Shown in pieces: positions 28,401 through 43,400 of a stretch of 64,000 nucleotides of DNA; position 1 is the first letter of the stretch, and every line of letters starts with the position of its first letter. The stretch is from Paragonimus westermani (lineage: Eukaryota > Platyhelminthes > Trematoda > Plagiorchiida > Troglotrematidae), in assembly GCA_008508345.1 (NCBI GenBank), contig QNGE01003009.1, positions 32,469-96,468 of the forward strand, read 5' to 3'. A program made the translations under genes and the position numbers. Under the pieces are notes generated by a model, which worked only from the letters and a program-made list of their open reading frames with translations, was not told where the DNA came from and made no database searches.

Positions 28401-31400
28401 TTATCACGTCAGCAAATTTACAAAGATATTTTTCCGAAATTGAAACCATTCATAGAACTGATCTATAATTCGTTTGAGTCCGTGTCAAACTTTTAGGCAC
28501 TTGGCATGATTCGTGATGCTTTCCACGTCCTAACAACTTGTTTCCATCAACGGTTTAAAAAAACTGTGGAATTCCTCTGAATTTCTTCAAATCATCAAAA
28601 TTGTCAGACTAATTGTGCGTATGGCTGGTGAAGTCCAACGTGAACTGCTCAGGAGGACTTGATTGGATTGTCAATCTCTCGAATCATTTGGTGGATAGTA
28701 TAAGTAACGGAAATGAACAAGTAATTAAATTATGGTTTCGACTAACTGAGCAATAAGGCTGTCTTGTTATTTAGATGGCAATGCACTTGTACATTCAAGT
28801 GTTCTGTTCCTGTGACTGATTCCGACCTGGCCAAAATCTGGATTTTTGAGATTAACTTCATTTTAAATTACTTGAGAATAGAAAAAACTGAAATTTCATT
28901 TAGGCAGGCTTTTCGTTTACCATTCTTGATAACACTCACTGAACTCAAGCTTCGTTCTTGTTAGTTCACTTTAGTAATCCCCACCACCTCCAACAGCCAC
29001 AATCGAATTCCATTCAGGTTTTAACTCGACAGCTCTATTAATTATTATGTTACTGGCTTCCTCATAGTCACGGCTGGCTTGTCAAGTCTAAACGCCTGGT
29101 CGAATTTGCTCGTAATGTTTCATTCACACTAATCAGAAACAAAGTGACCATCGTTTGATTTCAAATCAATGACCTCTTGATGCAGACGTCTCAACTAGCT
29201 GTGTACAAGTGTCATCAAATTGATCAATTTACTTTTTAATTAATTTATGTATAATCAACCTATCAATCTGGACACAAAAGCCCGGATGAACGTGTGCAGC
29301 AGCCATTCTAGCTTACTTGAAACCTCTACCAGTTTTTCGGTAATGCACTACTCACAAGTAGTTATGGTTGTCAGTTAAAAATTCTGTTGCAGATGTAGCA
29401 TAGTGCTAGTTTCTAGTCAGCTAAATTTGTCTCTTTGAGGTGCATTAGTACCAAGTGAGTTCAAGCTCTCGGACAGATACCTTCAGTAAAACACGCAAAC
29501 TTGTATATATCGACACACCAAGTGAGTTAACAAATTTTTATGAAACCTCTTAATCTAATAAATTTTCAAACAACAATGTGTTCGAGTACACCTACCATGC
29601 TGCCTTCTATCTGTATCTGTGGTATTCGTTAAGACATCTGACGCTTATTAATGTTTTGCATTTGATTTATGCAGATTCACATTTACACGTTTCGCAACTA
29701 CTCACGAATTAAGCTGAGTCCCTTAATTTTTGGGCTGTTCATCAACGAGTTATCCCACATCATTCACCTGACTGTTTATCACACTCTAATTTCTCTCCAA
29801 AAAATTGACAGCTCTATATTCGGTTGCTGAAACTGATGACACATCAACGCGCCTGCATCGTTCACCAATCATCAGAGTTCGGTCGTAACCTGGGGTCTGA
29901 TCCAAGTTGGCAAACAGAGAGTTGGTTTAACATACGTTACAAATCTGAAGGTGATCACATTTCCGCCACACTATACGCGTGCAGCTGACATGATAACTTT
30001 ATGACTGGGGTATCCAAAGAACCTCAGTGATCCATCCATAAGTCTGTTACACTCGGAGAAAATTCCTAGTATAGGCTTTTTTAAGCATGAATAACATTTT
30101 CGTATGTGTGGACCTGACAAATATCCCAATAGGTTCGTAGAAACCAAGTATATACACGGAGGTACCTATTACTGCGGTTGGTGGTCAACTTGAATGAAAA
30201 TACTACTGTCAACGGGCCGCTTTTTCTTAATCTATTCTCTGAATTAGAAAGCCACCGTACCATCTTACGTGAACAGGTTACTTTCGACTGACACTGAAGA
30301 CGTAAAAATTGACAATATATTTGGATATTTGTTGTATCCGGCTACAATCCTGTCTGTTTCACTGTGATAAAGAACATCTGTTAAGTGTAACCTATCGTCA
30401 GTGCCCATCAAAAATGCACCACTTTCTAGACACACAAGCTTCAGTCTAAAAATCAAGTTTGTACGGCATGTTGACTTTTAACCAATTGGTATCGTTTCGA
30501 GTACTGCCATAACATATGTTGAGTAATAGTCAGATTGTTCGCTGACACATTTAGGCTTTTACTAATTTCACTGACAGAGTCAACATGCATAAGCCATTCA
30601 GTTTGGGAATTCTGAAGTCACGTAAAAGAGGAGAGGTAAATAAACGGTAGACAAGCAAGTGGATTGATTGGCTTCTCTCAGCATTGGTAATAGTCAACCA
30701 AAATTTCCCAAGTCAGATGGGACGACCTAAAATGTGATATGCAAAACTGTTGAATATGTTAAAAAAGAACTTGCGGATAGCAAGAATCCGGAGAAACAAA
30801 TTTTGTGATTCTCTGTTCACCGTATACTTCCAGTGACATGTTGTGGAATATAGTACTGAAAATTTGTCAACTTTCTTGCTGAAAACCATTTCGCCTGTTT
30901 TCACAGCTTCAAAGGTTGATCACAGGAGTAGACATGGTACAGCCATAACGCAACCAACATGGCGTTGGTAGTCAAAAAACTAAAGTAATCCACTTGTAAC
31001 ACTCATTCCTTCTTTTTACAAAAGGACACGGTCAGTTCTGGAGTAGTTAGTTAAGAGTGAGCATTGAGAGAAGATTAAGCAGTTCAGTCTGTTAGCTGTT
31101 AGCTTCATTGTTCAGTAGTCTCCACTCTTCTCTTCAGTGTACACGAAAAGTCAAATGTATATGTTTTCACATTAAAAGAAAAGTCAGTGTCTCGCTCACA
31201 TTAGTTATTTTACCAAGAATGTAAATGAACCGTTGCCCCTCCGTTTAAATGAAAACCGAAAATGCATTTGCGTACTTCCGGAGAGAAGTTGTATAATAAT
31301 TTCATGGATTTTGAGAAAGAAACTAGCTGGTAAGTAAATGTTTCTGCCAGCCCGATTCGGATGGTAGCAAGACGGTCTCCAAGTAGAGGATGTTTTTTTA

Positions 31401-34400
31401 TATTAAAAAAACCACCTACATGACCAGCATTTTGTAAGAGATCATATGAACAATTCATCAAATATGGAAATTAATGACCAATACTCGAAATGTCCGGCGC
31501 GGCTGTCATTAAAAAAATTGACAAAAGTAATGGTTCTCTTATGCGGTAGCTATCATCGAGAGAAAAGGCTGACTAATTCGTGTTTTTAAGGGTCTTCTGC
31601 TTTAAGAGAAACCGGAATGCCTGAAAAGGCATTTCATAGAGCTTAATCCACTATGTTGATGCTGATCAAATTTCACTTCTGATAATTAAGGTATCAGTGT
31701 GACAATGAGTGCTTAACTAATAATATACATCTACCAGCACGTCCGAACGTCTGAACTAAGTTGCGCAGTTTTTTCGAGATAAGACAAAGTTCATTCGCTA
31801 ATAGCTAAGGATTTTGGTACCTTGGTTACTCACTTTTTAAATGTCAATTTTCTAACTGACTTGTTGAAACGTTAAAGCATTTTATACTGACAAACTCACA
31901 CTTTGTTGAACTAAATGCTTTCTACTTGCATAACAGAGTTAGATAAATCCGTTCTCGAAAGTTGGAGCTCCTCGTTACGATCTACCACTGGGTTGCATTT
32001 ACCCTTCAAAAATGTATTCTTATGTGAGTTCATTGCAGTGCACATAACTTGCTCTTTATTTGTTGTTAATAATTAACCAGTTCGAGTTGCTACTGATAAA
32101 CATGCGAGTCCTATTTGTTACTTAGAAATCAAACACGTATTTATCTATTGGTCTAATTTATCAGTGGCAGAAAAGTTCCGCTGATATAAGTCGAACACAC
32201 ACGTGTTAATTAGCAAATGACGGACAGATTTAGATGAACCGGAAAAACTGTGGTAAATTGTGGGTGACATATAACTTGCATGATGAAAAGTCAACAGTTG
32301 GGTTACTTCATTTAATGAGGAACGTTTCTAGGTAACCACAATGCAAAAAGATGTAACCACGGAGCTTCATTTCCAGAAAGTGACTTCTACTAGTTCACAG
32401 GTGAACAAAATGTTCCAGTCAGCAATTAACGTAAACACCCGGTTGGCCTGGAACAATCAATTAAAATCGCTTCCGGATGTAAGCACTTTTGTATGTTTGC
32501 TCTTGGAGATGGCTAACATCTCGCAAACTCTCTCAACTCTATTTACTGGCAAAGTGGACCCCTCGGGTGCAGAGGTTCAACTTTGGTTTTCTGTTTATTG
32601 ATATACGTATCATACAACAGTTCGAACACAATGAAATGCCTGCTGTTTCACAATTTCTATTTGAAAACAGCCACTAATTTTGACCTGTTGCCAAAAGAAG
32701 CAGATATGCAGGTAAGCTGGTTGAGTTAATTCTGGTCTGTGTTCATACTCGTTAAAATCAGTAATGTGATCTAAAATAACTAGAACACTATGTATTGCAG
32801 TAATGCATCGATTTTCTTCGTTTTATATTGTTAGAACTCTCCAGGGTAATTGTCAAAAGCACAACGTAACCAACAACCTGGCTTATAATTGTCCGTCGTT
32901 AGATCACACACAATGGAAGAACCGACACTGTTGTCTAATGAAACCGTGGTCGGAGTTCTGGTACAGGATGTGAAGACAATATGCACCACTGACGTACTGT
33001 CATAGAAGAGTAACTTTAGTTTCCTTTGTGAAACTACGCTGACCTAGACGTTCATGAATGTGCGACAGCTGAGAACAGTTGTGAGTGGTATGCAGTTTAT
33101 ATGAACCAAACTTTCCTTCTGTTAATCCGTATTTCAAAATGAAAGCGGCCTGCATTCGATCACAATCATTGCATTCTGACAGGCCTCTCAGATGGCCCAC
33201 GTCTTGAAGAAGTAATATAAAGTGGGTCACTCGAACTTCAATACAAAATATTTATTGTTAATGAATCATATAAAACTTACGTTGAAACGTGTTTTGTGGG
33301 TGAAACAAACAAGACAGGCAGCAGGTTCAAATGAAGTCAACTACCTCCCAGTTACAAATAAAGACAACCATTTGGTACAGGTAAGTCTCAATCGTGATGC
33401 ACCTGCAGCCATAGCAGTTTGATGCACCACGGTATGTGTGGTAGGCTCTAGCAACCACGAGACCTAAACAGGACACTTTTGTGTGTCCAAAGGTAAATTA
33501 CTTAGGCGAGTTTCGATCGCCTCTATTCTGGTCAGAATTCAGATCTCACGGCTTTCGAATTATCTCCCATGATTAGGCGAATTGGACGAAATAAATGTGC
33601 GCGGCCGACTGTATGACATGCATCGATGAGGCGAACCAGGAATGGGCTAAAAATAGCCGGTGTTAATATTGGCTGGGTGATTCTTACGGATAGATTCAGC
33701 AAAGCTCTGTATCCTGTGATTCATTTGAAGAGTTTCGCAGGAAGAATCGAATGAGTACAAACAGACTGCAAATTAGACACTAGTTCGCGTATACATATAA
33801 CTGTTACTTCAAGATCTGGGCCAATACTTCGCATCTTTGATTGGTGGAAATATCAAAAATTTCACCTAGAAAGATTTGTCTTTGTTAACCTTTCAGTCAA
33901 TGAATCTCACTGGCAAACAAGTAGGACCATTAATTTCCTTCGGTAATACGCTCCATATCTTCTGTGAATGAAACTGTTTGTTGTTGGCTGGTGAACTAGC
34001 AAACTCAAACGACGATCACGTGCAAATTGGAGAAAAACTGCTTTGGTTGTGATTGGCTCCGTCTTCTGCATTCTGGTACTTATTTCGTTGTCTGTTCATA
34101 TTGACACTTTATGGAGCAGAAGATCTTATTCACAACTTCACTGGGGCCGAATGACTTCAGGTGTGCATTCGGTTGTGCTTTATAGCATATCGTTGTTGGT
34201 CAGCCAAAAATATCTCTTGGAAACCTATGTGATTGTGTTGGTGTATTTTCAGGAACCCCGAGACCTAAACCTTGACGCAGATGCCGAAGACAGACGTCGT
34301 TACGGACACTTATGGTTCCAAAGAAGTACCAAATTTGAAGCCCCCAGAGGTAATTTAAAATGTACTCACCGTTCAAGCCAAACCTTTTGCGTCGGTTTTT

Positions 34401-37400
34401 CAAACGGCTGGAAACATTTTGACAGGTAAAATTAATGGACTGCAAGAACATGACTCGTTTCTCACCATTCTTATTCGGGGGTTAGTCGTCAGTGACCATC
34501 AGCAAGTTGTACGAAACGCTCATAAATCTTAAGCGAATGGAGCTGCTTTAGAATAGTTGTGACCATTGTGATTGACTTAATTCGGCTAAACAATAACTCA
34601 CAATGATCCTGCGGAACATTTTGTGACTGTATTTGTGAAAGAGAGTAGTTTAAGACACAGTGTGTTAGGTGAAATATAGTGGAAAACGTCTATGGACAAC
34701 CATAAACTGGAAACTTCTGAAATTCGTCCTGTTCACTCGTCACCTGCGGCATATGGAATAGATCTGGGGGTGGTGTGTCCATAACCATGGGAGCTGTAGT
34801 TTGTACTTGCGGTTTGAGTGAAAGTATGCCTTATTATTTAGCTGCTTCATAACGGAACTTATTGTCTACAGACTTCTTTATAAAAAAAAACTAGTGTGAA
34901 TTCAAATGTGGTGAACTATGAATAATGCTAAATCTGTGTGCAAAAAAACATTGTTCACACATAAATTGCAAGTAACCATGTTCCTTAATTAGCGTAAGCC
35001 CGAGTTCGCACTGCAGTCTATTTTTTGAAATTCTGTATTAAGGCATACATCCTTTCTATGTTTGCAGCTGTTGAAGCGTTTTTTATGAGAAGGGATGCTG
35101 CTTAGCGTGCTGGGTCTAGTCCAGCAGAAACTGAAGCGTATCATGAGTGAGGTCCAATCAAACACCGGACGTGTACAAATAGCAGAAGGCAATTGAGGAA
35201 TTGATGGTTTCAGTGAAATTGTATTACTGTATTACTGTGAAAAGTCAGGGCTTTGGCTAGATTCGAACTAGTGAAAGACATGGCATGCCTCAGCGCGACA
35301 AGCGCTGTACCAGCAAAGCTACAACGCTGAGCGTACAATTTTGATTATTATTATTCAAGTAGAATTAACATATTATCTATTAGTATGGACTATATGTCAT
35401 TTATGTTGGCACTTATTAAGCATGAAGTATTTTATGACTTCAATGCAAAATCTCACTAATCCTCTATCCTGTCCTCGTTAAAAGCTATAATGCACATTCA
35501 TCTGTGGTCCCCAGAAATGTCGGGAACAAAACAGAGGTGGGTCTCTTTGTTCGTCTTTGATGATAAAAGAGGAACGAAGGTTTTCTAACTGTACCTTTTA
35601 TGATTTGCACACACAAGTAATAAGTACCTGCTTGTTGTTCGTAAAAAATGTGACTGACTAGCTCACAACTGACTGACAGAACAAGTATGAAATAGTGAAG
35701 TGAATTCATGATAGTAAGCCATTTCTGGACATTGGGTCGGCCACTTAAATCAATCGAGTTGAAAACGTCCAGTATCATGAGTAGCTGGTCCCGGTGACAA
35801 TCAATGAACTGATGAAAGATTGTTTCGACCTACTGCGATGCAAGCAGCATCAAACAATCCGGAGAATTGTGAACATGACCTACGAACACGTGTTAGATTT
35901 ATAATCTAAACAGTTTTCATTCAACCAGACGGCCGTGATCGTTGGGAGTAGCATTGCTTCGAAGACGTTTGCTTCCAGGGCGATTGAGATCTCAGCATAG
36001 TAGCTCCATTTCAACCGCATTTTGACAGTAAAGGTTTGGAAAACCACTGGTCTACGGTTGCGCTTAAATAACTTAACAGTTCACTTGCCAGTGGTTTTCG
36101 ACAGCTGTGACTAAAACCCCTTGCCCTCACTAATACACCAAATTTACCTGCGAGTAACAATATGAAGCAATCGTCTTTGCATGTTCTACACCATTCTGTA
36201 CATTCTGCGTTCTACGCAGGTTCCAAATTTTTTGCCCAAAATTTTTGAAAAGCCGAAAGCGTTTACTCCACACAAGCAGAGTAGTGATTTGCGTGTTTGT
36301 GCAAAATAACAGTGTAGCCCATGTAGAAAGCAACACAGACTAATTCCTTTCAGTCAGTAACGAGAAGAACACGTGGCTGACTGACGGTGTAAACTCAATT
36401 CTTCAGGTATATTTTTTAATTTCAGAATCAACTGAGATTTTAACTAGAAATCAAGGAGTCAGCGACAAACCACATTGCGTTAGTTCGACGAATATGACTT
36501 ATCGATTTCCGTAGACACATGAGTGGCATGAATACCAGGGTTATCGACGAAATATCCTTCCATTTACAGTGCCAGTTGTAGCTGGTTGTTGTTTCAGCTC
36601 TAAAGGTGATTTCTGTGAGAGAAAATTGGTGCTGGTTGACCGCATTGTTCAGAATATTGAGGTCATTTTTAGTTTTCATTCGTTAGTTAGTCACCGAAAT
36701 TCAAAACCAACTGACATCGACCACGAAAAGAGTTTGTAGATGAATTCCCACGCAAAATCACTTAAAAGACGAGTGTCAATTTACCCAACAAAGAACATTT
36801 TTGTTTAGTTCTATTATATTCTGGCAGAACCATGCAGTTTAATTTAGTAAGTTTCGCGGAGGTTTGGTTATTCGCTACAACCAACAGTAGCTTCGAGAAG
36901 AAACACTACCACGTTTGAGAACGAAGGCATTGCTCTATTCTCTGCTGCCTATCCAGCTACACTACATCAAAAGTAGCCGACGAGCCTCAAAATGACCCAA
37001 CCTTCTTGTTGTTGAGGTGCAGTTGCATGGTATCTATCCCTTGACTACACACATTTTGAACAAATGACAACCTGTGCGAGCACAACTAGTGTTCTTTCAA
37101 CATTCTGTATAAACTAGCGTTGTGTATACTCTGCTGACAATAACCTCAATGTTCATCCACGTTGTTAGGTTAAACTGAGTCAGAATTTTGAAGGTTTCAC
37201 TCTTGAAACGTTTTATTCGTGACCCACGAGTTCTGGATGAACAATTTCGTGTAGTCACTCAACATTGTGATCGAGTAAGCGCATTGCGTGTCGGTTATAG
37301 TGTGACAGCATGTGAACATGATTATGGCTTTGAATGGTAACCGGAAAACTTTCAAGAAAAAAACCATGCTCTCTGATGTAAACAGGAGAGAATAGATCAG

Positions 37401-40400
37401 CAGTGAAACAGGTGACATATGGAACGTTTGTAACCCCATAACAACATATAGTGTTCTTCAGTAAATACTGAGTTCAGTTACCACAAACTTGTACATACTG
37501 ATCAATTTATTGTCAACACTGTACAACTAACACATGAAGTAAAGAGGAACCATCATAACAGAAGAACAACATGGTAGTCTGGAATTACGGCGCCTTAGAA
37601 ATCCCGGTAGGTTTGAAGGAACAGTAAAGGATGACGTACATCTCATATTGTCGTGCTTTGCTAGCTCTTCCCCTCTTATGTAGTTCACCCTCAAACACAG
37701 AAATGTGGATGTCTGACCAAGCGAAAAATGAGGTCCCATCACGAAAAACTGCGTTCTTTGAAGAGTAGAATTTTCACGTGAACAACGACGGTGATAAAAC
37801 CAGTTTCGTAGATGCAATCGAAAACCGAGTTGTATGTACTATAGAGTAAATTAAATTACTCAAACTACTTTGATGAGTTATAGGCGGATTCTTCTTCTAA
37901 TCCCCATGTTCTCTCCCTACAGAGTCATTCTCCAAAGATTGTTTCTCTATGCAATTGAACAAGAGTTGAGCCTAGTTGCATACGAGGGAAGCATTGCAAG
38001 CATGTGGTGAGTACTGCTGAACACATTTCAATGGTTTATACATTTCAGAGGAGGATAAACGGGGACTAGACTTTCCTACAAATACACTGTTTACATAATG
38101 ATGCGTTTGTAAGACTGTCTAACCCTTGTTTGTCCTCATTTATAAGACGTATACAACCTGCATGTTTTATGTTTGCGACTGATAACAGTAAACGAAAAGT
38201 GAACATAATACAATATGTCTTCCTTCTGATCTGATGAAGTGACCAGAGGAAGTTTGAGGTTTTTTTTGACAGAGCTTGTCGTTGGTACAAGCGAATGAAT
38301 ACTTAGGCATAACCAATTTCAGAATTTCGACCTTAGAGCGCAGAATAGACATTCTGGATCACGAAATTCAAAACCAGCCGAATCGGTTACCAGAATACTA
38401 GTGATAAAGCATTTTATAAGGTAAATGTCACAGTAAACAAAGAACCTATAAGAAATAGTCACTAGATGAGCTGCCCGACACCTGGGGTTCAAGCAACAGT
38501 AGACGTTCACTTGAGGCTAGCAAGTAAACACGGAACCAGAAAGTGAACGTATGTGAAGTAGATGCGTATGAACCAACCGATAGAAAAAGCAAAACAGGAG
38601 GAAGTTAACTCTGGACGGTAGAGTAAACGTCAACGCAGTCGTCCCTTGGACCATCCTGTTAGTATATAGAGCAAATTATACATTACCTAGACCTGAAAGC
38701 TCACCAACGACAGCATAGTAGACACTGTTTGGATTCAGAAAATCATTGAGGGGTTCGTGATAACCGTGCTAAGTCACCATGGAGTCTGACGAGAAAACTA
38801 CGTGATTCAGACAGGACATACATAGAACATACATACACATACATACATGGAAGTTTTCAACCTGGCATGGGATTATTTGATACTACCGAACAAAATTAAA
38901 CTCGGGTTCCCAATTTCACCACACTTGTAGTGCAACGTTTTCCCACACCGCTTAGCTGGATCTGAAATTACAGTGGCTTCCAGTAAAATCATTCATTTTG
39001 CTAGTAGACGCCCTATCAAATGTCGTAATAAAACAAAGATGAGTCCCAGTGACTTCTATGTCATTCTCCGAACAAACGTCTAGCAATGAGAAGCAGAGAC
39101 CGTTTGTAATGACTTTCAACTTGCTACCTACGGGAGAGTTATCATTTGACATTCTCTAGCGGACATATTTTTGTTACATATTATCTCAACAAAAAAGCGA
39201 CAGTTTTCAAGTGGCTGACACGAACAGAATACCCTCCTCGGATGTAATGTTGCGCTTATTGGAACTGTAAAGAATCTCAGTAACAAAATTTTTGATTTCC
39301 ATTTTCGTATTGCTACACTGCCGTGGTTTCAACAGATCTTGTCACTATGCTGTACCAGTAGCAATCACGGTTCATAAGAAACCTGACAGTTCAGGTGGAA
39401 GAAATTTCTTCTGAGTCTGCAATTCATCCTTGTTAAGGAGACAACAGCTGGTGAATCGCCAAAAACTAACTCGCGGCTAAGGTAATAGACTTTCTCGAAA
39501 CGTTGTTTACGTAATACAAAGAGATCATAATTTCAAATTTCTTCAGAAATTTGGTCTCCAATACCACAATCGCAAGAATGCAAAAACAAGGTTTGGCAAT
39601 CGCCAGTTCTAAAGAGTGACGGTTTTCAATGGTGCAACTCAGAGCTTTGGCGAAACCAAAAGTGCTATGAGAAAATTCCGATTCTGCCTGACTGCCAGTA
39701 TGGGATATTTAACCACAGCCAGGTTCAGATTGACTATAAAAGCTGTGCAGTTGCGCATTATCTTAGAAGATATCTGCATTCCACTTAATACAATATCAAA
39801 TAATCAATCGGTGAAACGAATTTTCCACGATTCTTTTGTTTCCGCCACCCATTGTCGCACATATCATCAGTAGGTTCGTCCCATGCGGAAAAGGTTCCGA
39901 ATGAAGCTTTGACCATTATTTTCGACGGCGGCTTGCTAAACTCAGCCTGATTGTGTAGGTGACGGGATATCAGAAGAATGAAATCCGAAGCACATTGCCT
40001 CTGATTCCCAGTCAACACCCATGACACTTTCAGCATGGGTAGCTGGAAGTATATCTCACTTCTTTTATGAGTTCGGACGGTGAAGTGCTCTCTAACGAGT
40101 TAAAGTGAATGCTTCTTTACATCTTTAACCAGAAACCGTCACGTGTGTGTGTAAGTAAATTGGAATTATTCGTCAATTTTTTCGAAGGCAATATGTTGCT
40201 AACCGGAATCGATCTTGTTGTCCTTTCAAACTATTCAGTCTGATAACGCCACGCGAGAGAATCAACATGAAATAACGGTAAAATCTTAAGAAAGCAACCT
40301 TTGAGATGTGACAGTCAGTTTCGGACAGCAGCGAATAGTACGATAAACCGGTGAACCAGAATTTTGCATACAAGTATTTTTGACGCATTTCTTGACATTC

Positions 40401-43400
40401 TACTTTGATCACCAGACACATCTAAGTTAGAGAAGCATGAATCATAATACTGAAAAATGTTAATGACTCTCCAAACTGATGGAACCACTTAAAGAAACGA
40501 CATAGCACTTCGTAGCCGCCAGACTTCGATGTTATAACACATAAGTAAGCATTTATAATCTCAGCCTCCGATACTGTTGAACTTCTGCTGGTGAATGATG
40601 TATTTTGGTGGAATTTTCTAAAGGAATCATTTATGGCCAACAACTGATGAACTTTTACAATGCTGACCTTCATTTCTCTCAGGTATTCGGTTGACTTCAG
40701 GCTCAATGGTCTGCTTATTCACGTATCAGGCTTCACTGAAAAACTTTTTGTGAGTTCGTGGTACATTTAATGACATTCCAGATAAGCACGTGCACTAGAA
40801 GTAAAGTTAAACCCAAAGGACCCATTAGTTTCAGTTATAATGCAGCTTGAACCTATTTGAATATTTTACGGTAATAACCATAGCTTTTTTCACAAGTATT
40901 GCTATCCAGCTGTTAGATACTTTCATCCAGGTAGTCTCCGGGATAGTACACAATGGATCCTCCCAGTGTGTTGCCTACGATGGTGTGATTTACATTTTTT
41001 GCTAATTGGAGACAATCGGTTTCGTTGGTTCCGTTAGAGAGAAAAACTGGGAAGCTTGTGTTAAAGTAGGGAATGGTATGTCGAATAAGTAGGTAGACAG
41101 GAATTTGTAGCCAATTTGTCGCTTGTTAAACCCGTTTTACCCAAACATTGCGGAGGACTTAAAGCAGTGCATATGTTAGAGCGACTACACGACGTGCACA
41201 AAACCCCAGTTTGCTTCAAGATCTTGGAAAGCCTTATAATTTCACAAGTCAGGACACAGGTAACTGGTGAGTGAGTTGTTAGCCACACATTTCAATAGTC
41301 ATCTTTTCTCTATCATGCTTGGAGTTCATCAACTACGCACACATGAGGACGGAGAGAACCACGAAGCTGGTGACATCTTTCTGTCAACTTTTGACAGCTG
41401 CCGTCCAAGTTCATTTTAATTATCTTTATAAATAATGACAGAGTAGAAATGATTAAATACTCCATTAGACTTAATAACTAGACAGGAAACCAGTCGGAAA
41501 TATTAGGCAGTAGGAATAAATGAAGATCTGAGAAAGCTCGTAATGAAACTCTTGGGATGAAGTGTAGTATATACTTGTGTGAGGCAATGGTAAACTGGGA
41601 AGATCACATATGAGTGTTCAAAAGTAACAGAAAGTGTAGCCTGCCTGAAAGGCACATTCTGAAGCGGATAACCTTTTTCTCTCTTGACTTCGTTTGGACT
41701 AATCCGTTAGTGGAAGACTGAACGAGATTCAAAGGCGGAATCCTTTGTGTTATGAACCCCAGCTCATCTTCACTTGATTGCCGGTCTTATAAACATAGTT
41801 TGTGAAGGAATATATTAATAAGAACATCCTGTAACTTGTACAGGCCGACGTGAATTTTATTTAGCCATATCACTGAAATGTAAACAGTTTTCCCAACTAC
41901 AAGTGTGGAGCAGTATACCTTTCAACTGGTGTGTCTGTACGTGATAACCCGTGGATATTTTTGTCGGCATTTCTATCTAATCATTTAGTACTATTTCTGA
42001 TCAGGTACCTTTCAATAATCCGGTGACCCCACCCTTGTGGTTTATTCACAGCCGTTTATTCACAGCCCATGAGTTCGATTCTGTGGCATGCATGGTGCTG
42101 ACTGGCCTCTACTAGGTTATAGTAGCCGTCCACCCCTTCAGTGGTGGCCACTGGGCCCAACTGTCGACAACAACTATTCTTGTTTATAGTTAACTGTTTC
42201 AAATGCAATAATGTAGTGTGTGTTCCTGAATCATCATCGCCACTCATACGTTTGCCCTTACCCGGAACGAACGAATTGTTACACTAAAGAAACTCACACG
42301 AATTACTTCTCACAGTTTTTTAAAAAAACTTAATTTGTCTCGTGTACATTTTTCACCTTATTTCCGAGACGATTAAAAAAATGTTGCCATGTTTCAGTTT
42401 TTTAATCTGAGAAAAATTAGCCAATTGCAACACAATAAAAATGATGGTTGTTTCTACCTTGGCTACTGACTTAACACAGTTGAATGTGCTTCGATGCAAA
42501 AGTGAATATAGTCCCAAAAAATGATTATCTGTTACATGGCAAACATCAAAATGTTGGTTATCAGACCACTGGAAATGTACACATGAGTGGTCTTAACGGG
42601 GATGGGACGTCAAGTGACATTGTCCCAGGGCTTCCTTCTTTGAAAACAGCTTTCGGATTTGCCTTATGAAATCAAAGGCTTTTACCCTACTTGCCGTCCT
42701 AGTTTTAAACAACTTGCGGTTAGGTGCCAGTTAATTAAATTGTCAGTCGAAGTTATGTCCAATTACCGCGTTCGTGTCCGTAATGTATGAAGTACATGGC
42801 ATTATAGTGAACAGTCTGAAGTTCTGTTTATCATTATCATTAACATCCGTTCCTCAAAGCTAAAGTAACTACTGGACCGAGAACGAGTGATATAGATGTT
42901 TTGCTGATTTTCCATTTGGAACTAAACTATTTAGACGATGTACAAAACTGTAGGTCAGACTTTTACTAACGTCAAACAGAATGAAGCTTCCGAAAAAATT
43001 TAGCACCATTTTATCCACACGAATTTTTTTGTCGCTCCGCACAGTTGCCTCGGTATGGCAAGAGATTGTCAACCTGGCGACATGAGTTGAGGGGAAACGG
43101 AGGATTCATAGGAGACCTGTAACTACGCCATTTAGCAATCAGTCAAGACGATAATTAACATAGTAAAAACACATTCTGAGTAGCCGGACTAGTGAGAGCA
43201 CGTTTAAGCATACATCTGCAACCCTGGTTAAGCAATTTCACAATTGACTGAAACTGTCTGGATTGAATCTACGGGGTCAATTACCTCCAACAATCGGTGC
43301 GGCTACAGTTTATTGACTGTTATGGTGACAGATAATTACTGACTTGTGTTGCGACAAAGGCATGTGTGGTCTATAAATTCGAACAACAGTGTCACTCGCA

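Larger units (their letters stand above)
20329..29811. other. Intron 9 (largest, 9.5 kb)
   Basis: It contains a decayed Penelope fragment (27907-28330) and a possible tRNA-like relic (21113-21175). A GT/AG-bounded 40-base candidate at 22810-22849 was tested as an exon and rejected. The rest is unassigned. Confidence 0.6.
38007..39662. other. Intron 14
   Basis: Holds the solo Penelope arm and a short CATA-type microsatellite; otherwise nothing recognised. Confidence 0.6.

Noticed and set aside
35049..35086. Exon-like start (AVEAFFMRRDAA) after a good acceptor in intron 13
   Set aside because: It meets an in-frame TAG after 12 codons and has no donor before it.
36809..36849. Short GT/AG-bounded segment in intron 13 considered as an exon between 13 and 14
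   Set aside because: Its phase does not fit, and exon 13 read to 34425 already joins exon 14 correctly.
42056..42100. B-box-like GAGTTCGATTCTG considered as a tRNA gene
   Set aside because: No cloverleaf arms or A box could be fitted around it.
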